From Vibrio palustris (GTDB lineage: Bacteria; Pseudomonadota; Gammaproteobacteria; Enterobacterales; Vibrionaceae): a DNA stretch of 64,000 nucleotides. Each line of letters opens with the position of its first letter. The stretch's first letter is position 1. The stretch covers positions 2,232,001 through 2,296,000 of the forward strand of contig NZ_AP024887.1 in NCBI RefSeq assembly GCF_024346995.1. Direction: 5' to 3'. Positions 1 through 9,814 of the stretch are shown piece by piece. Below the pieces are notes generated by a model, which was not told the origin of the DNA, did not search any database, and saw only the letters and a list, made by a program, of their open reading frames with translations. The position numbers and the translations under genes are program-made.

Positions 1-5
1 TTCAC
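1..5 (-). CDS. possible first codons of a gene downstream of ygfB (pepP-like position)
   Basis: Reading leftwards after the ygfB stop there is a GGAG motif at 17-14, then eight bases, then GTG at 5-3 at the window edge. In E. coli ygfB is followed by pepP and ubiH, so this may be the pepP start. Only five bases are visible, so the identity is an inference from gene order. Confidence 0.25.
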
Positions 6-24
6 CCAAGATTCTCCAATTCAA

Positions 25-609
25 TTAATGCAATGTCGGTTGTGTTGGCTGCTCTGGCTCTTCAGCACGAATAGCAAATTCAGCATGTAAAGCGAGAGCA
101 CAAGCTTTAGTATGCTCAATAACATGCTCCAGCAATTCAGCCTGTTCTTTTAGATCGTCATCTTCGTCCACGGCAAGCTTTGAGATCTCTTCAAGATCGC
201 CCAACGCTTCCTTAGCTGTTTCTGAGCCTTTTTTGACTTCCGCTTTGCTAAGACCGATACCCGAAATGAAATGATTTACCCAATCGGCGACACCATCAGC
301 TATCGCCATCACATCGGCACTATCGTCAGAATCAGGGATAACGAGACTCAGTGATAAACTCAGTTCGCTTACTTCTTCATGGGTAAACGTGAGTAATGCT
401 TTAGCTTGTTGCAAAAGATGACTCGGCCACGCCAATCCCTCATTGGTATAATCAAATAATACGGCTTGCCAATCATTCTCTGTGATATCGATCCCTCCAG
501 AGAGCATGCCGGTCAACAATCCATGCAGTTCGGCGGCATTGACAGCAATCCCCGCTTGCTTAAGTTCGGTGGTAAGGAGGTCGTAATCTGGCAGTTTGTT
601 ATCACTCAT
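25..609 (-). CDS. ygfB: YgfB/YecA (UPF0149) family protein
   Basis: A 194-residue acidic, helical protein of the UPF0149/YgfB family, recognised from its N-terminal region (ELHGLLTGMLSGG, about residues 28-40) and from its position divergent from zapA, as in E. coli. No enzymatic motif is visible and I do not assign a biochemical reaction. It probably leads an operon running left out of the window; a GGAG ribosome site and a GTG codon sit just past its stop. Confidence 0.85.
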   Translation of the reverse strand: MSDNKLPDYDLLTTELKQAGIAVNAAELHGLLTGMLSGGIDITENDWQAVLFDYTNEGLAWPSHLLQQAKALLTFTHEEVSELSLSLSLVIPDSDDSADVMAIADGVADWVNHFISGIGLSKAEVKKGSETAKEALGDLEEISKLAVDEDDDLKEQAELLEHVIEHTKACALALHAEFAIRAEEPEQPTQPTLH

Positions 610-761
610 AATCGGATCTGTTTCGCAAAAAATAAATCCTATCCTACCACTTCACGGATCCTGCTTAAACGACCATGTTGGCAATTATGTTTAGCTTTTG
701 CCCAAATTGACCAATAACTGAGTTTTTATTCCCTTAATATCGACTTAAGCGTTTTAAAGGC

Positions 762-790
762 TTGAATCTTAGGTCCGCTTTTCCTATAGT
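762..790 (+). promoter_or_regulatory. candidate sigma-70 promoter of zapA
   Basis: TTGAAT (762-767) and TATAGT (785-790) are separated by 17 bases, 60 bases before the zapA start. The match to the sigma-70 consensus is good and the site lies in the ygfB/zapA divergent region. This is assigned by sequence only. Confidence 0.55.
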
Positions 791-849
791 TCCCTCTCGG
801 TGTTATTCGACAGATAGCATCTTGATGTACGCTAACAGAGTCATTAATC

Positions 850-1149
850 ATGAGTAATCAAGCGGTTGACGTTGAAATTTTAGGAAAAATCACTAGAGTT
901 AACTGTCCTGACGGGCAGAAAGAGTCATTGATTAATGCTGCTATGGAACTCGATCATCGATTGAAAGAAATGGCTGAACGTACTAAAGTAACAAATGAAG
1001 TGAAGTTACTGACTATTGCGGCTTTAAATATTAGCTATGAGCTAAATGAAGCAAAGCAAGAACAAAGCGATAATGAAAAAATGCAACAGCGCATGGAAAA
1101 TCTAACGACAGCGTTAGAAAACGCGCTAAGTAAGGTTAAGCAAGGATAG
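850..1149 (+). CDS. zapA: cell division protein ZapA
   Basis: A 99-residue protein of the ZapA family, which binds FtsZ and bundles protofilaments at the division ring. The N-terminal half has the compact VDVEILGKITRVNCP segment and the helical core typical of ZapA. The C-terminal third is rich in Glu, Gln, Lys and Asn and reads as the coiled coil that mediates tetramerisation. It is slightly shorter than E. coli ZapA (109 residues). The 6S RNA gene and fau follow directly, as in other gamma-proteobacteria, which supports the call. Confidence 0.93.
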   Translation: MSNQAVDVEILGKITRVNCPDGQKESLINAAMELDHRLKEMAERTKVTNEVKLLTIAALNISYELNEAKQEQSDNEKMQQRMENLTTALENALSKVKQG

Positions 1150-1172
1150 CGTAAACCTGTACTACAAAAGAA

Positions 1173-1356
1173 TTTACCCTGGGGTGTACGTGACTAGGAT
1201 TTACGTCCCTGAGCCGATAAGCAACAAACAAGGGTTAGTACTTGGTAGCTATTGAGCAAGCTCGGCTCGTATCGAGAAGCCTACGGTTAACAGTCTGATC
1301 CGCCTTGAACCTACTGGTTCAAGGGTCAAAATCCTAAACGGCACTCTGGGGTACCC
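1173..1356 (+). ncRNA. ssrS: 6S RNA
   Basis: The zapA-fau gap holds a sequence with the 6S RNA signature blocks: CCCTGAGCCGATA near 1206, GAGAAGCCTACGG near 1275, and the CCTTGAACC...GGTTCAAGGG hairpin at about 1306-1325. The ends pair: TACCCTGGGGTG (1175-1186) against CACTCTGGGGTA (1342-1353), 12 pairs including G-U. Family knowledge: 6S RNA mimics an open promoter and sequesters sigma-70 RNA polymerase in stationary phase. The exact 5' and 3' ends are estimates to within a few bases. Confidence 0.92.
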
Positions 1357-1359
1357 TCT

Positions 1360-1944
1360 ATGCAACAATCTCGTCAAGACATTCGCTCGCACGTCCGTAC
1401 TCTGCGTCAAAAGTTAACACCTCAATTCCAGCAAAGCGCTGCCGAGCAACTGGTCAAACAATGCGTAACCTCACAAGCATTCATCGATAGCCAACATATA
1501 GCTTTGTACTTATCCAATGATGGCGAATTAGACACAGCTCCACTTATCCAAGCACTTTGGTTACAAGGTAAATCTCTTTATTTACCCGTATTGCACCCTT
1601 TCGCAAAGGGACAATTATTGTTTTTACATTACACGCCACAAAGTACAATGGTAGACAACTGTTTTGGCATTGCTGAGCCCAAGCTCGATCAACGAGCCAT
1701 TATCCCGGCGCAGCAATTAGATCTCATTTGTACACCTTTAGTCGCTTTCGATAGTCAATGTCAACGCTTAGGTATGGGAGGCGGCTATTACGACCGTACA
1801 CTATCCCGATGGTTTGCAACTGGCGTTGGCGCTAAACCGCTCGGTCTTGCCCATGACTGCCAGCGTGTTGATAACATTCCGATTGAACCGTGGGATATCC
1901 CACTCCCACAGATCATCACTCCTACTCATATCTGGCAACGCTAA
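1360..1944 (+). CDS. fau: 5-formyltetrahydrofolate cyclo-ligase
   Basis: A 194-residue enzyme (also ygfA) that converts 5-formyl-THF to 5,10-methenyl-THF with ATP. The family motif GMGGGYYDR is present (about residues 132-140), as are GELDT and LYLPVLHPF in the N-terminal half. It lies directly after 6S RNA, as in E. coli, where the two are co-transcribed. The ATG at 1360 starts only a few bases after the 6S closing stem, so its only purine-rich ribosome site, CTGGGG, is inside that stem. Confidence 0.93.
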   Translation: MQQSRQDIRSHVRTLRQKLTPQFQQSAAEQLVKQCVTSQAFIDSQHIALYLSNDGELDTAPLIQALWLQGKSLYLPVLHPFAKGQLLFLHYTPQSTMVDNCFGIAEPKLDQRAIIPAQQLDLICTPLVAFDSQCQRLGMGGGYYDRTLSRWFATGVGAKPLGLAHDCQRVDNIPIEPWDIPLPQIITPTHIWQR

Positions 1945-2080
1945 ATATATCTGTCGTTTCTTTCTTTCCCAAAGAAAGAGTTACGAGAGCCAACATCGCG
2001 ACTTATCCCTCGTCACAGCCTTCGCTTTCAGTATATAATCACACTCATGCACCCTATTTATTTGCTATCAGGAGATTGGT

Positions 2081-2737
2081 ATGACGCAAGATGAAATGAA
2101 GAAAGCCGCTGGTTGGGCCGCTTTACAGTACGTAGAAAAAGGCAGTATTGTCGGCGTGGGCACCGGCTCAACAGTGAATCACTTCATCGATGCACTTGGT
2201 TCTATAAAAAATGATATTGAAGGTGCTGTCTCAAGTTCTGAAGCTTCAACAGAGAAGTTAAAAGCTTTGGGTATCGAAGTATTCGATTGCAACCAAGTCT
2301 CCCACCTTGATATTTATGTCGATGGCGCCGATGAAATCAATCCTTATAAAGATATGATTAAAGGCGGTGGTGCAGCATTAACCCGTGAAAAAATTGTCGC
2401 CGCTATTGCTGATAAATTTATATGTATTATCGATGAAACAAAAACCGTCGATATGCTAGGTGAGTTTCCATTGCCCGTTGAAGTTATCCCAATGGCACGT
2501 TCTTATATTGGTCGTGAGATTGTAAAATTAGGTGGCGATCCTGCCTATCGTGAAGGGGTCGTTACAGACAATGGCAATATTATCCTTGATATTCACAATA
2601 TGAAAATTGCGAATCCTAAAGAACTGGAGCGTCAACTGAACGCGCTACCTGGGGTGGTGACCAACGGGTTGTTTGCTGCTCGGGGTGCAGATATCGTGAT
2701 TGTTGGCTCCTCGCAGGGTGCACGTATTATTAAGTAA
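2081..2737 (+). CDS. rpiA: ribose-5-phosphate isomerase A
   Basis: A 218-residue RpiA that interconverts ribose-5-phosphate and ribulose-5-phosphate in the non-oxidative pentose phosphate pathway. Visible motifs are [13 protein letters not shown] (phosphate binding, about residues 25-37), DGADEI (active-site acidic residues) and [12 protein letters not shown]. The length is that of the family (219 in E. coli). The start follows AGGAGATTGGT, a strong ribosome site. It lies 136 bases after fau and ends in an intrinsic terminator. Confidence 0.96.
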   Translation: MTQDEMKKAAGWAALQYVEKGSIVGVGTGSTVNHFIDALGSIKNDIEGAVSSSEASTEKLKALGIEVFDCNQVSHLDIYVDGADEINPYKDMIKGGGAALTREKIVAAIADKFICIIDETKTVDMLGEFPLPVEVIPMARSYIGREIVKLGGDPAYREGVVTDNGNIILDIHNMKIANPKELERQLNALPGVVTNGLFAARGADIVIVGSSQGARIIK

Positions 2738-2755
2738 TACTGACGTTTGATATAA

Positions 2756-2784
2756 GAAACGGTGCCAATTGGTACCGTTTTTTT
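2756..2784 (+). terminator. intrinsic terminator of rpiA
   Basis: An AAACGGTGCC / GGTACCGTTT stem with an AATT loop is followed by a T run, 20 bases after the rpiA stop. Confidence 0.9.
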
Positions 2785-2967
2785 ATGCTTATGGCTCATT
2801 TTATTTCTGTCTTATTCCGTAATTTTCTTACCCAAACACCGTTTTTTTTGTTAATTTATGGAGTGTACATACCAAAGGAAAACGTTTGCGTATGATAAAA
2901 ACACAACATTTCCTCAAAATAACAGTATTTATAATTTTTTCCCTTACCATATTTAAGGACGAGAAGA

Positions 2968-4197
2968 ATGGCTAAAGTTTCACTGGAAAAAGACAAAATT
3001 AAAATCCTGCTCCTCGAGGGCGTGCATTCAACGGCCGTTGAAGCATTACAAGCCGCAGGATACACCAATATCGAGTATCACAAGGGCGCTCTTCCTGAAG
3101 AACAATTACTAGAAGCAATCAAAGACGCGCATTTTGTAGGCCTACGTTCTCGTACTCACCTGACTCGTAAAGTGGTTGAAGCCGCTGATAAACTCGTTGC
3201 GATTGGCTGCTTTTGTATTGGCACGAACCAAGTTGATCTTGACGCTACCTCTGAGCGCGGTATTCCTGTTTTCAACGCTCCATTCTCCAACACACGTAGT
3301 GTGGCAGAATTGGTATTAGCCCAAACCATTCTTTTATTACGCGGCGTACCAGAGAAAAATGCGTTGGCTCACCGCGGTATCTGGAAAAAAAGTGCTGACA
3401 ATTCATTTGAAGCGCGTGGTAAAAAATTAGGTATCATTGGTTATGGGCATATTGGTACACAGCTCAGCATCTTGGCTGAAGGGCTTGGTATGTCGGTATA
3501 CTATTATGATATCGAAAATAAATTGTCATTAGGCAATGCCATTCAAGTGCACAATATGACCGAGCTATTGAACATGTGTGATGTCATCACTTTGCACGTA
3601 CCCGAAACCGATGAAACCAAAAATATGATGGGAGCAGAGCAATTCTCTCGCATGAAACCGGGCTCTATCTTCATCAACGCGGCACGTGGCACGGTCGTTG
3701 ATATCCCTGCGTTGTGTGACGCTTTAGAAAGTAAACACCTCGCTGGCGCTGCCGTGGATGTATTCCCTGTGGAGCCTGGATCTAATGCACAAGAGTTTGT
3801 ATCCCCTCTTACCAAATTTGATAATGTTCTTCTAACACCACATGTCGGTGGTTCAACACAAGAAGCTCAAGAAAACATTGGATTAGAAGTGGCAAGCAAG
3901 CTGGCTAAATACTCAGATAATGGTTCTACGTTATCGAGTGTGAACTTTCCTGAAGTGTCGCTACCCGAGCAACGTAACAGCTCACGTTTATTGCACATCC
4001 ACGAAAACCGCCCTGGTATTCTAAATAAGATTAATACTATTTTTGCCGAAGAAGGCATCAATATCTCAGCTCAGTACCTACAAACCACGCCAAGCATGGG
4101 CTACGTTGTGGTTGATGTACAATCCGAGCATTCTCAAGATGTTCTCGACAAGCTCGCCCAGATCGACGGGACGATACGTACACGTATTTTGTTCTAG
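2968..4197 (+). CDS. serA: D-3-phosphoglycerate dehydrogenase
   Basis: A 409-residue NAD-dependent enzyme for the first committed step of serine synthesis. The NAD-binding motif GIIGYGHIGTQ is at about residues 154-164. The catalytic regions ARGTVVD and TPHVGGST follow, and a C-terminal ACT domain starts near LLHIHENRPGILN. In E. coli this domain binds serine for feedback inhibition. The ribosome site is AAGGACGAGAAG before ATG. It is a single gene ending at a terminator shared with convergent ilvIH. Confidence 0.96.
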   Translation: MAKVSLEKDKIKILLLEGVHSTAVEALQAAGYTNIEYHKGALPEEQLLEAIKDAHFVGLRSRTHLTRKVVEAADKLVAIGCFCIGTNQVDLDATSERGIPVFNAPFSNTRSVAELVLAQTILLLRGVPEKNALAHRGIWKKSADNSFEARGKKLGIIGYGHIGTQLSILAEGLGMSVYYYDIENKLSLGNAIQVHNMTELLNMCDVITLHVPETDETKNMMGAEQFSRMKPGSIFINAARGTVVDIPALCDALESKHLAGAAVDVFPVEPGSNAQEFVSPLTKFDNVLLTPHVGGSTQEAQENIGLEVASKLAKYSDNGSTLSSVNFPEVSLPEQRNSSRLLHIHENRPGILNKINTIFAEEGINISAQYLQTTPSMGYVVVDVQSEHSQDVLDKLAQIDGTIRTRILF

Positions 4198-4207
4198 TCA
4201 TCGCGTA

Positions 4208-4240
4208 TAAAAAAACCAGCCTAAGTAGGCTGGTTTTTTT
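4208..4240. terminator. bidirectional terminator between serA and ilvH
   Basis: An AACCAGCCTA / TAGGCTGGTT stem is flanked by an A run on the left and a T run on the right, so it can serve both convergent transcripts. Confidence 0.92.
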
Positions 4241-4269
4241 AATGTGTCACCACATCCGAGCAATCGGAT

Positions 4270-4764
4270 TTAGCTTTTAAGCGAGCGTTCACCGCGTGCA
4301 ATACCAACAATGCCACTACGCGCCACTTCTACCACATCTGTAAACTTAGCCACTGAGTCTACAAAAGCATCAAGCTTTTCACCGTCTCCTGTCATTTGTA
4401 CCGTGTAATGACTCGGTGTCACATCGACAATCTGGCCACGGAAAATATCGGCCATGCTTTTCACCTCTTCACGCACAGCACCAGAAGCTCGGACCTTAAC
4501 CAACATGAGCTCACGCTCAATATGATCAAATTCACTGACATCTTGAACCTTGAGCACATCAATCAGCTTATGCAACTGCTTCTGTATTTGTTCGAGCTGT
4601 AAGTCATCAGATTCAGTCGTAATATTTAAGCGAGACAAAGTATCATCTTCCGTTGGCGACACCGTCAGGTTTTCAATATTGTAGCCACGCTGAGAAAACA
4701 GGCCAACGACACGAGACAAAGCGCCAGGTTGGTTTTCTAATAGTAGTGAAATAATATGTTTCAT
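4270..4764 (-). CDS. ilvH: acetolactate synthase III small (regulatory) subunit
   Basis: A 164-residue IlvH. The N-terminal ACT domain begins [19 protein letters not shown] and gives valine feedback control to the IlvI catalytic subunit; the C-terminal half is the ALS_ss_C domain. I start it at 4764. The ATG there overlaps the ilvI stop as TAATG and is preceded by GGAGAACG; a further upstream ATG would extend into ilvI without need. Translational coupling to ilvI is likely. Confidence 0.95.
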   Translation of the reverse strand: MKHIISLLLENQPGALSRVVGLFSQRGYNIENLTVSPTEDDTLSRLNITTESDDLQLEQIQKQLHKLIDVLKVQDVSEFDHIERELMLVKVRASGAVREEVKSMADIFRGQIVDVTPSHYTVQMTGDGEKLDAFVDSVAKFTDVVEVARSGIVGIARGERSLKS

Positions 4765-6485
4765 TACGTTCTCTCCGTTTTGCTTAGCCACATTTTATCC
4801 ATACCTTCACCCTTAATTTGCATAGGGTAAACGTGCTCCGTCTCATCGACACTGATATCCACAAAGACTAAGCGATCTTTCATATCCAGTGCTTTTTGTA
4901 ATCCAGACTCTAGCTCATCAGGAGACGTAATACGGATACCTGCATGACCATAAGCTTCAGCAATAGCGACAAAATTCGGAACAGAGCTCATGTAGGAGTT
5001 TGAGTGGCGCCCTTGATAAACAATGTCTTGCCACTGTTTGACCATACCAAGGAAACGGTTATTTAAGTTGATAATTTTAACAGGGATATCGTATTGAAGT
5101 GCAGTCGATAACTCTTGAATATTCATCTGAATACTGCCATCCCCAGTAATGACAACTACTTCTTCATCAGGATGAGTAAACTTCACTCCCATGCCTGCGG
5201 GCAAGCCAAAGCCCATGGTGCCCAGGCCACCAGAGTTGATCCAACGTCTTGGTTTATCAAAAGGATAGTAAAGGGCGGCAAACATTTGATGTTGACCAAC
5301 ATCAGAAGCCACATAAGCATCGCCTTTTGTTAAACGATAGAGTGTTTCAACCACTTGTTGAGGTTTAATTCGTTCACTGTCTTGGCTATAAGACAAACAC
5401 TCACGTTGACGCCATACTTGAATCTCTTGCCACCAGCTTTCTAATGCGGATGCATCATTACTTTCTTTGCTATCAGCTAATAACTTAAGCATCGTATCAA
5501 GCACTTGATCGGCAGAGCCCACAATCGGTAAATCGACGGGAACATTCTTCGAGATCGATGACGGATCGATATCGATATGCATCACTTTGGCATTTGGACA
5601 ATACTTTTCAAGATTATTCGTCGTACGATCATCAAACCTGACTCCGATGCCAAAAATGAGATCCGCATTATGCATGGCCATATTCGCCTCATACATTCCA
5701 TGCATACCTAACATACCAAGGGAGTGTTGATGAGTTCCTGGGAAAGCGCCTAGCCCCATCAGCGTACTTACAACGGGTAAGTTTAGCGCTTCGGATAACT
5801 TAAGGATTTGTTTATCCGCTTCTGAAATAATCGCACCACCACCAATATATAAAACCGGCTTCTTCGCGTCGAGTAACGCTTTCAATGCTTTTTTAATTTG
5901 TCCCTTATGCCCTGTGGTAGTGGGATTATAAGAACGCATTTTTATTTCTTCGGGATACTGATACGGCAATTTAACTTGCGGATTCATGACGTCTTTCGGA
6001 AGATCAATCACCACCGGACCAGGACGACCCGTTGAGGCGATATAAAATGCTTTTTTCACAATTTCAGGTATATCTTCCGCTTTTTTAACTAGAAAGCTGT
6101 GCTTAACGATGGGACGGGAAACCCCGACAATATCGCACTCTTGAAAGGCATCATTACCAATTAAGTTATTAGGAACGTTACCGGAGATCACAATCATTGG
6201 GATCGAGTCCATGTAGGCTGTCGCAATACCTGTTACCGTATTGGTCGCCCCTGGCCCTGAGCACACTAAGACCACACCGGTTTTACCCGTCGCACGTGCA
6301 TACCCATCAGCCATGTGAGTTGCGGCCTGTTCATGACGCACTAAAACGTGCTTAATTTGCTCTGTTTTTTCGTGTAGCGCATCGTAGATATCCAAAACGG
6401 AACCGCCTGGATAGCCAAATATCTGTTCAACTCCCTCTTCAATAAGAGATTGCACGATCATCTCCGCGCCAGATAGCATTGCCAT
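4764..6485 (-). CDS. ilvI: acetolactate synthase III large (catalytic) subunit
   Basis: A 573-residue thiamine-diphosphate enzyme that condenses pyruvate to acetolactate, or pyruvate and 2-ketobutyrate to acetohydroxybutyrate, for valine, leucine and isoleucine. Visible features are the N-terminal [15 protein letters not shown] and [18 protein letters not shown] segments and the ThDP motif [15 protein letters not shown] with NNRFLG near the C-terminus. The start at 6485 is chosen for the GAGGAGACAAT ribosome site. It forms an operon with ilvH. Confidence 0.96.
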   Translation of the reverse strand: MAMLSGAEMIVQSLIEEGVEQIFGYPGGSVLDIYDALHEKTEQIKHVLVRHEQAATHMADGYARATGKTGVVLVCSGPGATNTVTGIATAYMDSIPMIVISGNVPNNLIGNDAFQECDIVGVSRPIVKHSFLVKKAEDIPEIVKKAFYIASTGRPGPVVIDLPKDVMNPQVKLPYQYPEEIKMRSYNPTTTGHKGQIKKALKALLDAKKPVLYIGGGAIISEADKQILKLSEALNLPVVSTLMGLGAFPGTHQHSLGMLGMHGMYEANMAMHNADLIFGIGVRFDDRTTNNLEKYCPNAKVMHIDIDPSSISKNVPVDLPIVGSADQVLDTMLKLLADSKESNDASALESWWQEIQVWRQRECLSYSQDSERIKPQQVVETLYRLTKGDAYVASDVGQHQMFAALYYPFDKPRRWINSGGLGTMGFGLPAGMGVKFTHPDEEVVVITGDGSIQMNIQELSTALQYDIPVKIINLNNRFLGMVKQWQDIVYQGRHSNSYMSSVPNFVAIAEAYGHAGIRITSPDELESGLQKALDMKDRLVFVDISVDETEHVYPMQIKGEGMDKMWLSKTERT

Positions 6486-6830
6486 ATTGTCTCCTCTATA
6501 CACCTAGATAACTCGGTCGGCCACCATCGGTGATTTACATAGTTTAGGGCTTATTTTTAGCCTAAATGAAAAACGTTCGTTTTCGGCTATGGTCGTGCCG
6601 TCATAACGGTCACGAATAGAGAGTACTGTAACGATTAAACGTGAGGGGGTCTAACGTGCTCCAACGCACAAAATAGATAAACATCCATATATATGTAAAA
6701 AATCAAACTAAACAACCACAAAGAAAATACAACACAGCATTTAAGTTATGAGTTATATTGAAAAATAACATTAAATATTACCCTGTAATACTTAAAAAAC
6801 GGTTTACGCGACTTGGTTGTTCTGAACAAT
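6486..6830. other. upstream region of ilvIH
   Basis: About 345 AT-rich bases between ilvI and the terminator of the next gene. On the minus strand it must carry the ilvI promoter. In E. coli this operon is controlled by Lrp and its upstream DNA is contacted by LeuO. I see an imperfect dyad at about 6541-6565 and no leader peptide or attenuator with a T run. No coding sequence is seen. Confidence 0.5.
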
Positions 6831-6862
6831 AAAAAAACGGGCCGCTAGCGGCCCGTTTTTTT
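6831..6862 (-). terminator. terminator of the acyl-CoA ligase gene
   Basis: An AACGGGCCGC / GCGGCCCGTT stem around a TA centre has A and T runs on both sides. It lies 29 bases past the stop of the 6891-8681 gene. Confidence 0.93.
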
Positions 6863-6890
6863 GAGCTTTCTCATCACTTGGTACGCGTAG

Positions 6891-8681
6891 TTAATGGTAC
6901 ATGGCATTAATTTCAGTGGCATAGTGATGCTGAATTACTTTGCGACGCAGCTTCAACGTTGGGGTCAGCTCACCTAAATCCAACGAGAACTCTTTCGGTA
7001 ATAAGGTGAATCGTTTTACGCGTTCAAACCCTGCCAACTCAGTTTGTAACTGCTCCAAGCGCTGATCAAACAGCTCGATGATCTTATGATGTTTAAGTAA
7101 ATCTAAGCGGTCATGATAGCGAATGTTCAAAGACTTAGCGTAATTTTCTAACGAATCATAGCAAGGAACAATCAAGGCTGAGACAAATTTTCGGGTGTCG
7201 GCAATAACGGCGACTTGCTCAATAAAGTGGTCTTGACCCAACTTACCTTCAATTCTCTGCGGCGCAATATACTTCCCACCCGAGGTTTTCATCAGCTCTT
7301 TTAAACGATCGGTAATAAACAAAGTACCGTCATCGCCTAAATGCCCAACATCACCTGTTTTAAAGTATCCCTGCTCATCAAAGGCTTGCTTGGTTGCGTC
7401 AGGCAGCTTGTAATAGCCTTGCATCACAATAGAACCTTTTACCAAGATTTCGTTATCCGCGCCAATTTTAACATCCACATTAGGCATAACATCGCCAATG
7501 GACTCAGCATCAAACGTATTATCTGGCCAACAAGAAATGGTCGCGGTCGTTTCGGTCATACCGTAACCAAGTTTTACATTAATACCAATCGCATGGAAAA
7601 AACGGCCGACTTCCGCTTCTAATTTGGCTCCTCCGCAAGGCATTAAGCGCATACGACCGCCCAATAAGTTACGTAACTTCTTCAGTACTAACCGATCAGC
7701 CAATGCATAATTAAGTGCTAACCAAGCGCTAGGATTACGCTGCTGTTGCTTAGCAGACGAGACCTGCTTACCGACTCTAACCGCCCAACGAAATAAGTGT
7801 CTTTTTATCCAAGAAGATTGGGATACTTTATCATGAATAGCCGAGTAAATTTTTTCGTAGAAACGTGGCACCGCACACATCACGTTTGGCGCAACTTGTT
7901 CTAGTGCATCTCTTACCGCACGCACATCATGTAAGTAACAGTTTTTAGCGCCTTTATAAAGCACATATAAACTCCATGCTCGCTCGAAAACATGAGATAG
8001 AGGCAAGAAACATAAAGAGACATCGCCAGAGCTCGTATTCACTTTCTGATCATGCCCAACTAATTGAGCATTAAGGTTATGATGATTGAGCATCACCCCT
8101 TTAGGCTCACCTGTGGTACCTGACGTATAAATTAAGGTGAATAAATCCTCTCTCTGTAAAGAGTCTAAACGCTCATCTAAGGCAGCTTGGGTTAACGACT
8201 GCCCCATTTCAATAAAGGCTTGCCAAGTTTGTACGTAATCAACATCGGGTAATTCGAGATCATCCCCCATAACCACTATTCGTTCTAATATTGGCAAATT
8301 AGAAAACAACTCAACCATCATGTTGAGTTGTTCTTGCCCATTAACGAACATAATTTTTATATCCGCATTATTGGTTATATATGCGGCTTGGCTGACTGGG
8401 CTCGTCGGATAAATGGGGACAACAACCCCGCGTACCTGCATGGCGGCTAGATCAATGATGGTCCAACGTGGGGTGTTCGACGCCATAATGCCGACTTTAT
8501 CTTGTACTTGGATACCCGCACTGATTAAAGCGAAAGAAACCGAATCGATTTGCGCTCCCATCTGAGCCCAAGACAACTCATGCCATACGTGCTCAGAGCT
8601 GTACTGCATTGCTCCCTGCTCTGCACATTCGCGTACATTTTGACGGATTTTTTTTACTATATGAAAATCTATTTCGGTCAT
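6891..8681 (-). CDS. long-chain acyl-CoA synthetase (FAA1-type AMP-forming ligase)
   Basis: A 596-residue ANL-superfamily enzyme, most like FAA1/COG1022 long-chain fatty-acid-CoA ligases. It is expected to activate fatty acids as acyl-AMP and then acyl-CoA. The AMP-binding P-loop YTSGTTGEPKGV is at about residues 189-200. GYGMTETTATISCW and FKTGDVGHLGDDG (hinge region) follow, and ITDRLKELMKTSGGKYIAP carries the conserved Asp/Arg and Lys positions. No signal peptide is seen. It is a single gene between leuO and ilvIH with its own terminator. Chain-length preference cannot be read from sequence. Confidence 0.88.
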   Translation of the reverse strand: MTEIDFHIVKKIRQNVRECAEQGAMQYSSEHVWHELSWAQMGAQIDSVSFALISAGIQVQDKVGIMASNTPRWTIIDLAAMQVRGVVVPIYPTSPVSQAAYITNNADIKIMFVNGQEQLNMMVELFSNLPILERIVVMGDDLELPDVDYVQTWQAFIEMGQSLTQAALDERLDSLQREDLFTLIYTSGTTGEPKGVMLNHHNLNAQLVGHDQKVNTSSGDVSLCFLPLSHVFERAWSLYVLYKGAKNCYLHDVRAVRDALEQVAPNVMCAVPRFYEKIYSAIHDKVSQSSWIKRHLFRWAVRVGKQVSSAKQQQRNPSAWLALNYALADRLVLKKLRNLLGGRMRLMPCGGAKLEAEVGRFFHAIGINVKLGYGMTETTATISCWPDNTFDAESIGDVMPNVDVKIGADNEILVKGSIVMQGYYKLPDATKQAFDEQGYFKTGDVGHLGDDGTLFITDRLKELMKTSGGKYIAPQRIEGKLGQDHFIEQVAVIADTRKFVSALIVPCYDSLENYAKSLNIRYHDRLDLLKHHKIIELFDQRLEQLQTELAGFERVKRFTLLPKEFSLDLGELTPTLKLRRKVIQHHYATEINAMYH

Positions 8682-8789
8682 CTCACTTCCACCATAAGCC
8701 TATAGTACAGGCATAATAAGGCCGCACAGTTTACAGGGACAGATTGAAAAGGCAACTTATGCCCCATTCGGCGCTCGTACATCTATAAA

Positions 8790-8828
8790 AAACAAAAGCC
8801 CCAAGTATTCATAGAATACTTGGGGCTA
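8790..8828 (-). terminator. terminator of leuO
   Basis: A 14-bp perfect stem (AGCCCCAAGTATTC and its complement) has a three-base loop. On the minus strand it is followed by TTTTGTTTTTT, just past the leuO stop. Confidence 0.93.
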
Positions 8829-8845
8829 GATATATTATCGTATAA

Positions 8846-9814
8846 TTAATCGTTCGCGACAATATCTCCACAGACCAACATTAATTGATCTCGTAACCAG
8901 ATGTGTCCTTTGTCTTTTTCACTAGACTCATGCCAGCTTAGATACCCACTAATACTGACATTCTCAAAAGGACAGCGCACGACTTGTAACTGCTCTTTAT
9001 TAGCCGAGTTTTCGACCATCCAGCGCGGGGCAATAGTGACTAATTCAGATTGACTAACAACATATAAAACATTGCTCAAACTGGTGCCTTCATAACTTGC
9101 GCGGCAATCTAATGAGCGATATGCCTGCTCGGAGAAGCTATGCTGGCCATGGACTTTCGACAGCTTAGCGTGCTTTTCAATAAAAAGATCATCGCGCGTA
9201 ATGCTGCCGTTCACTCTTGGGTGATGCTTAGAAGCCACAACGACTAATTCATCACGGAAAATCTCGGTACTGGAAAAGCCCTGTTCATCAAAACGAGCGT
9301 AATCAATGACAAAATCCACTTCTTGATAACGCATACGTTCGGCAACATTGCGATCAAACTCAGCATCTAAGTGCAACTGCACGTGCGGGGCTTGCTTCTG
9401 TAATGACGACATGATTTTTGGTGCAAAGCGAATATCGCATGGACTGCAAATAGCGAGTTTAAATAAGCGGGTTGACGTTTCAGGAGCAAAAACAGAGCTC
9501 GGTAATTCATTACGAATTAATTGCAACGCCTGACGGATTGGCCCGAATAACTGGCGAGCTCGCTGCGTCGGCTGAATACCTCGCCCCTGGCGCATAAATA
9601 ATTCGTCATTAAACATGACTTTTAAGCGCGACACAGCATTACTCACAGCCGGTTGAGACATATTTAAATTCTGTGCCGCTCTCGTAATATTCTGTTCCTG
9701 CATTACGGCATCAAAGACAGTAAGTAAATTTAAATCCACACCTCGTAGCGTGCTTTCCATTCGATAACTTGCGATGGTGTTCATCGCTTCCTGATTGTCT
9801 ACTTTTTCTAACAT
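8846..9814 (-). CDS. leuO: LysR-type transcriptional regulator LeuO
   Basis: A 322-residue LysR regulator. The winged HTH lies at about residues 29-88 (VDLNLLTVFDAVMQEQNITR, then NMSQPAVSNAVSRLK), followed by a LysR substrate-binding domain. The N-terminal wording and the position between ilvIH and leuABCD match LeuO. In enterics and Vibrio LeuO is a global H-NS antagonist that affects stress, leucine and virulence genes. It reads towards ilvIH. The ATG at 9814 gives the usual short pre-HTH tail of LeuO; a second in-frame ATG lies ten codons later. Confidence 0.88.
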   Translation of the reverse strand: MLEKVDNQEAMNTIASYRMESTLRGVDLNLLTVFDAVMQEQNITRAAQNLNMSQPAVSNAVSRLKVMFNDELFMRQGRGIQPTQRARQLFGPIRQALQLIRNELPSSVFAPETSTRLFKLAICSPCDIRFAPKIMSSLQKQAPHVQLHLDAEFDRNVAERMRYQEVDFVIDYARFDEQGFSSTEIFRDELVVVASKHHPRVNGSITRDDLFIEKHAKLSKVHGQHSFSEQAYRSLDCRASYEGTSLSNVLYVVSQSELVTIAPRWMVENSANKEQLQVVRCPFENVSISGYLSWHESSEKDKGHIWLRDQLMLVCGDIVAND

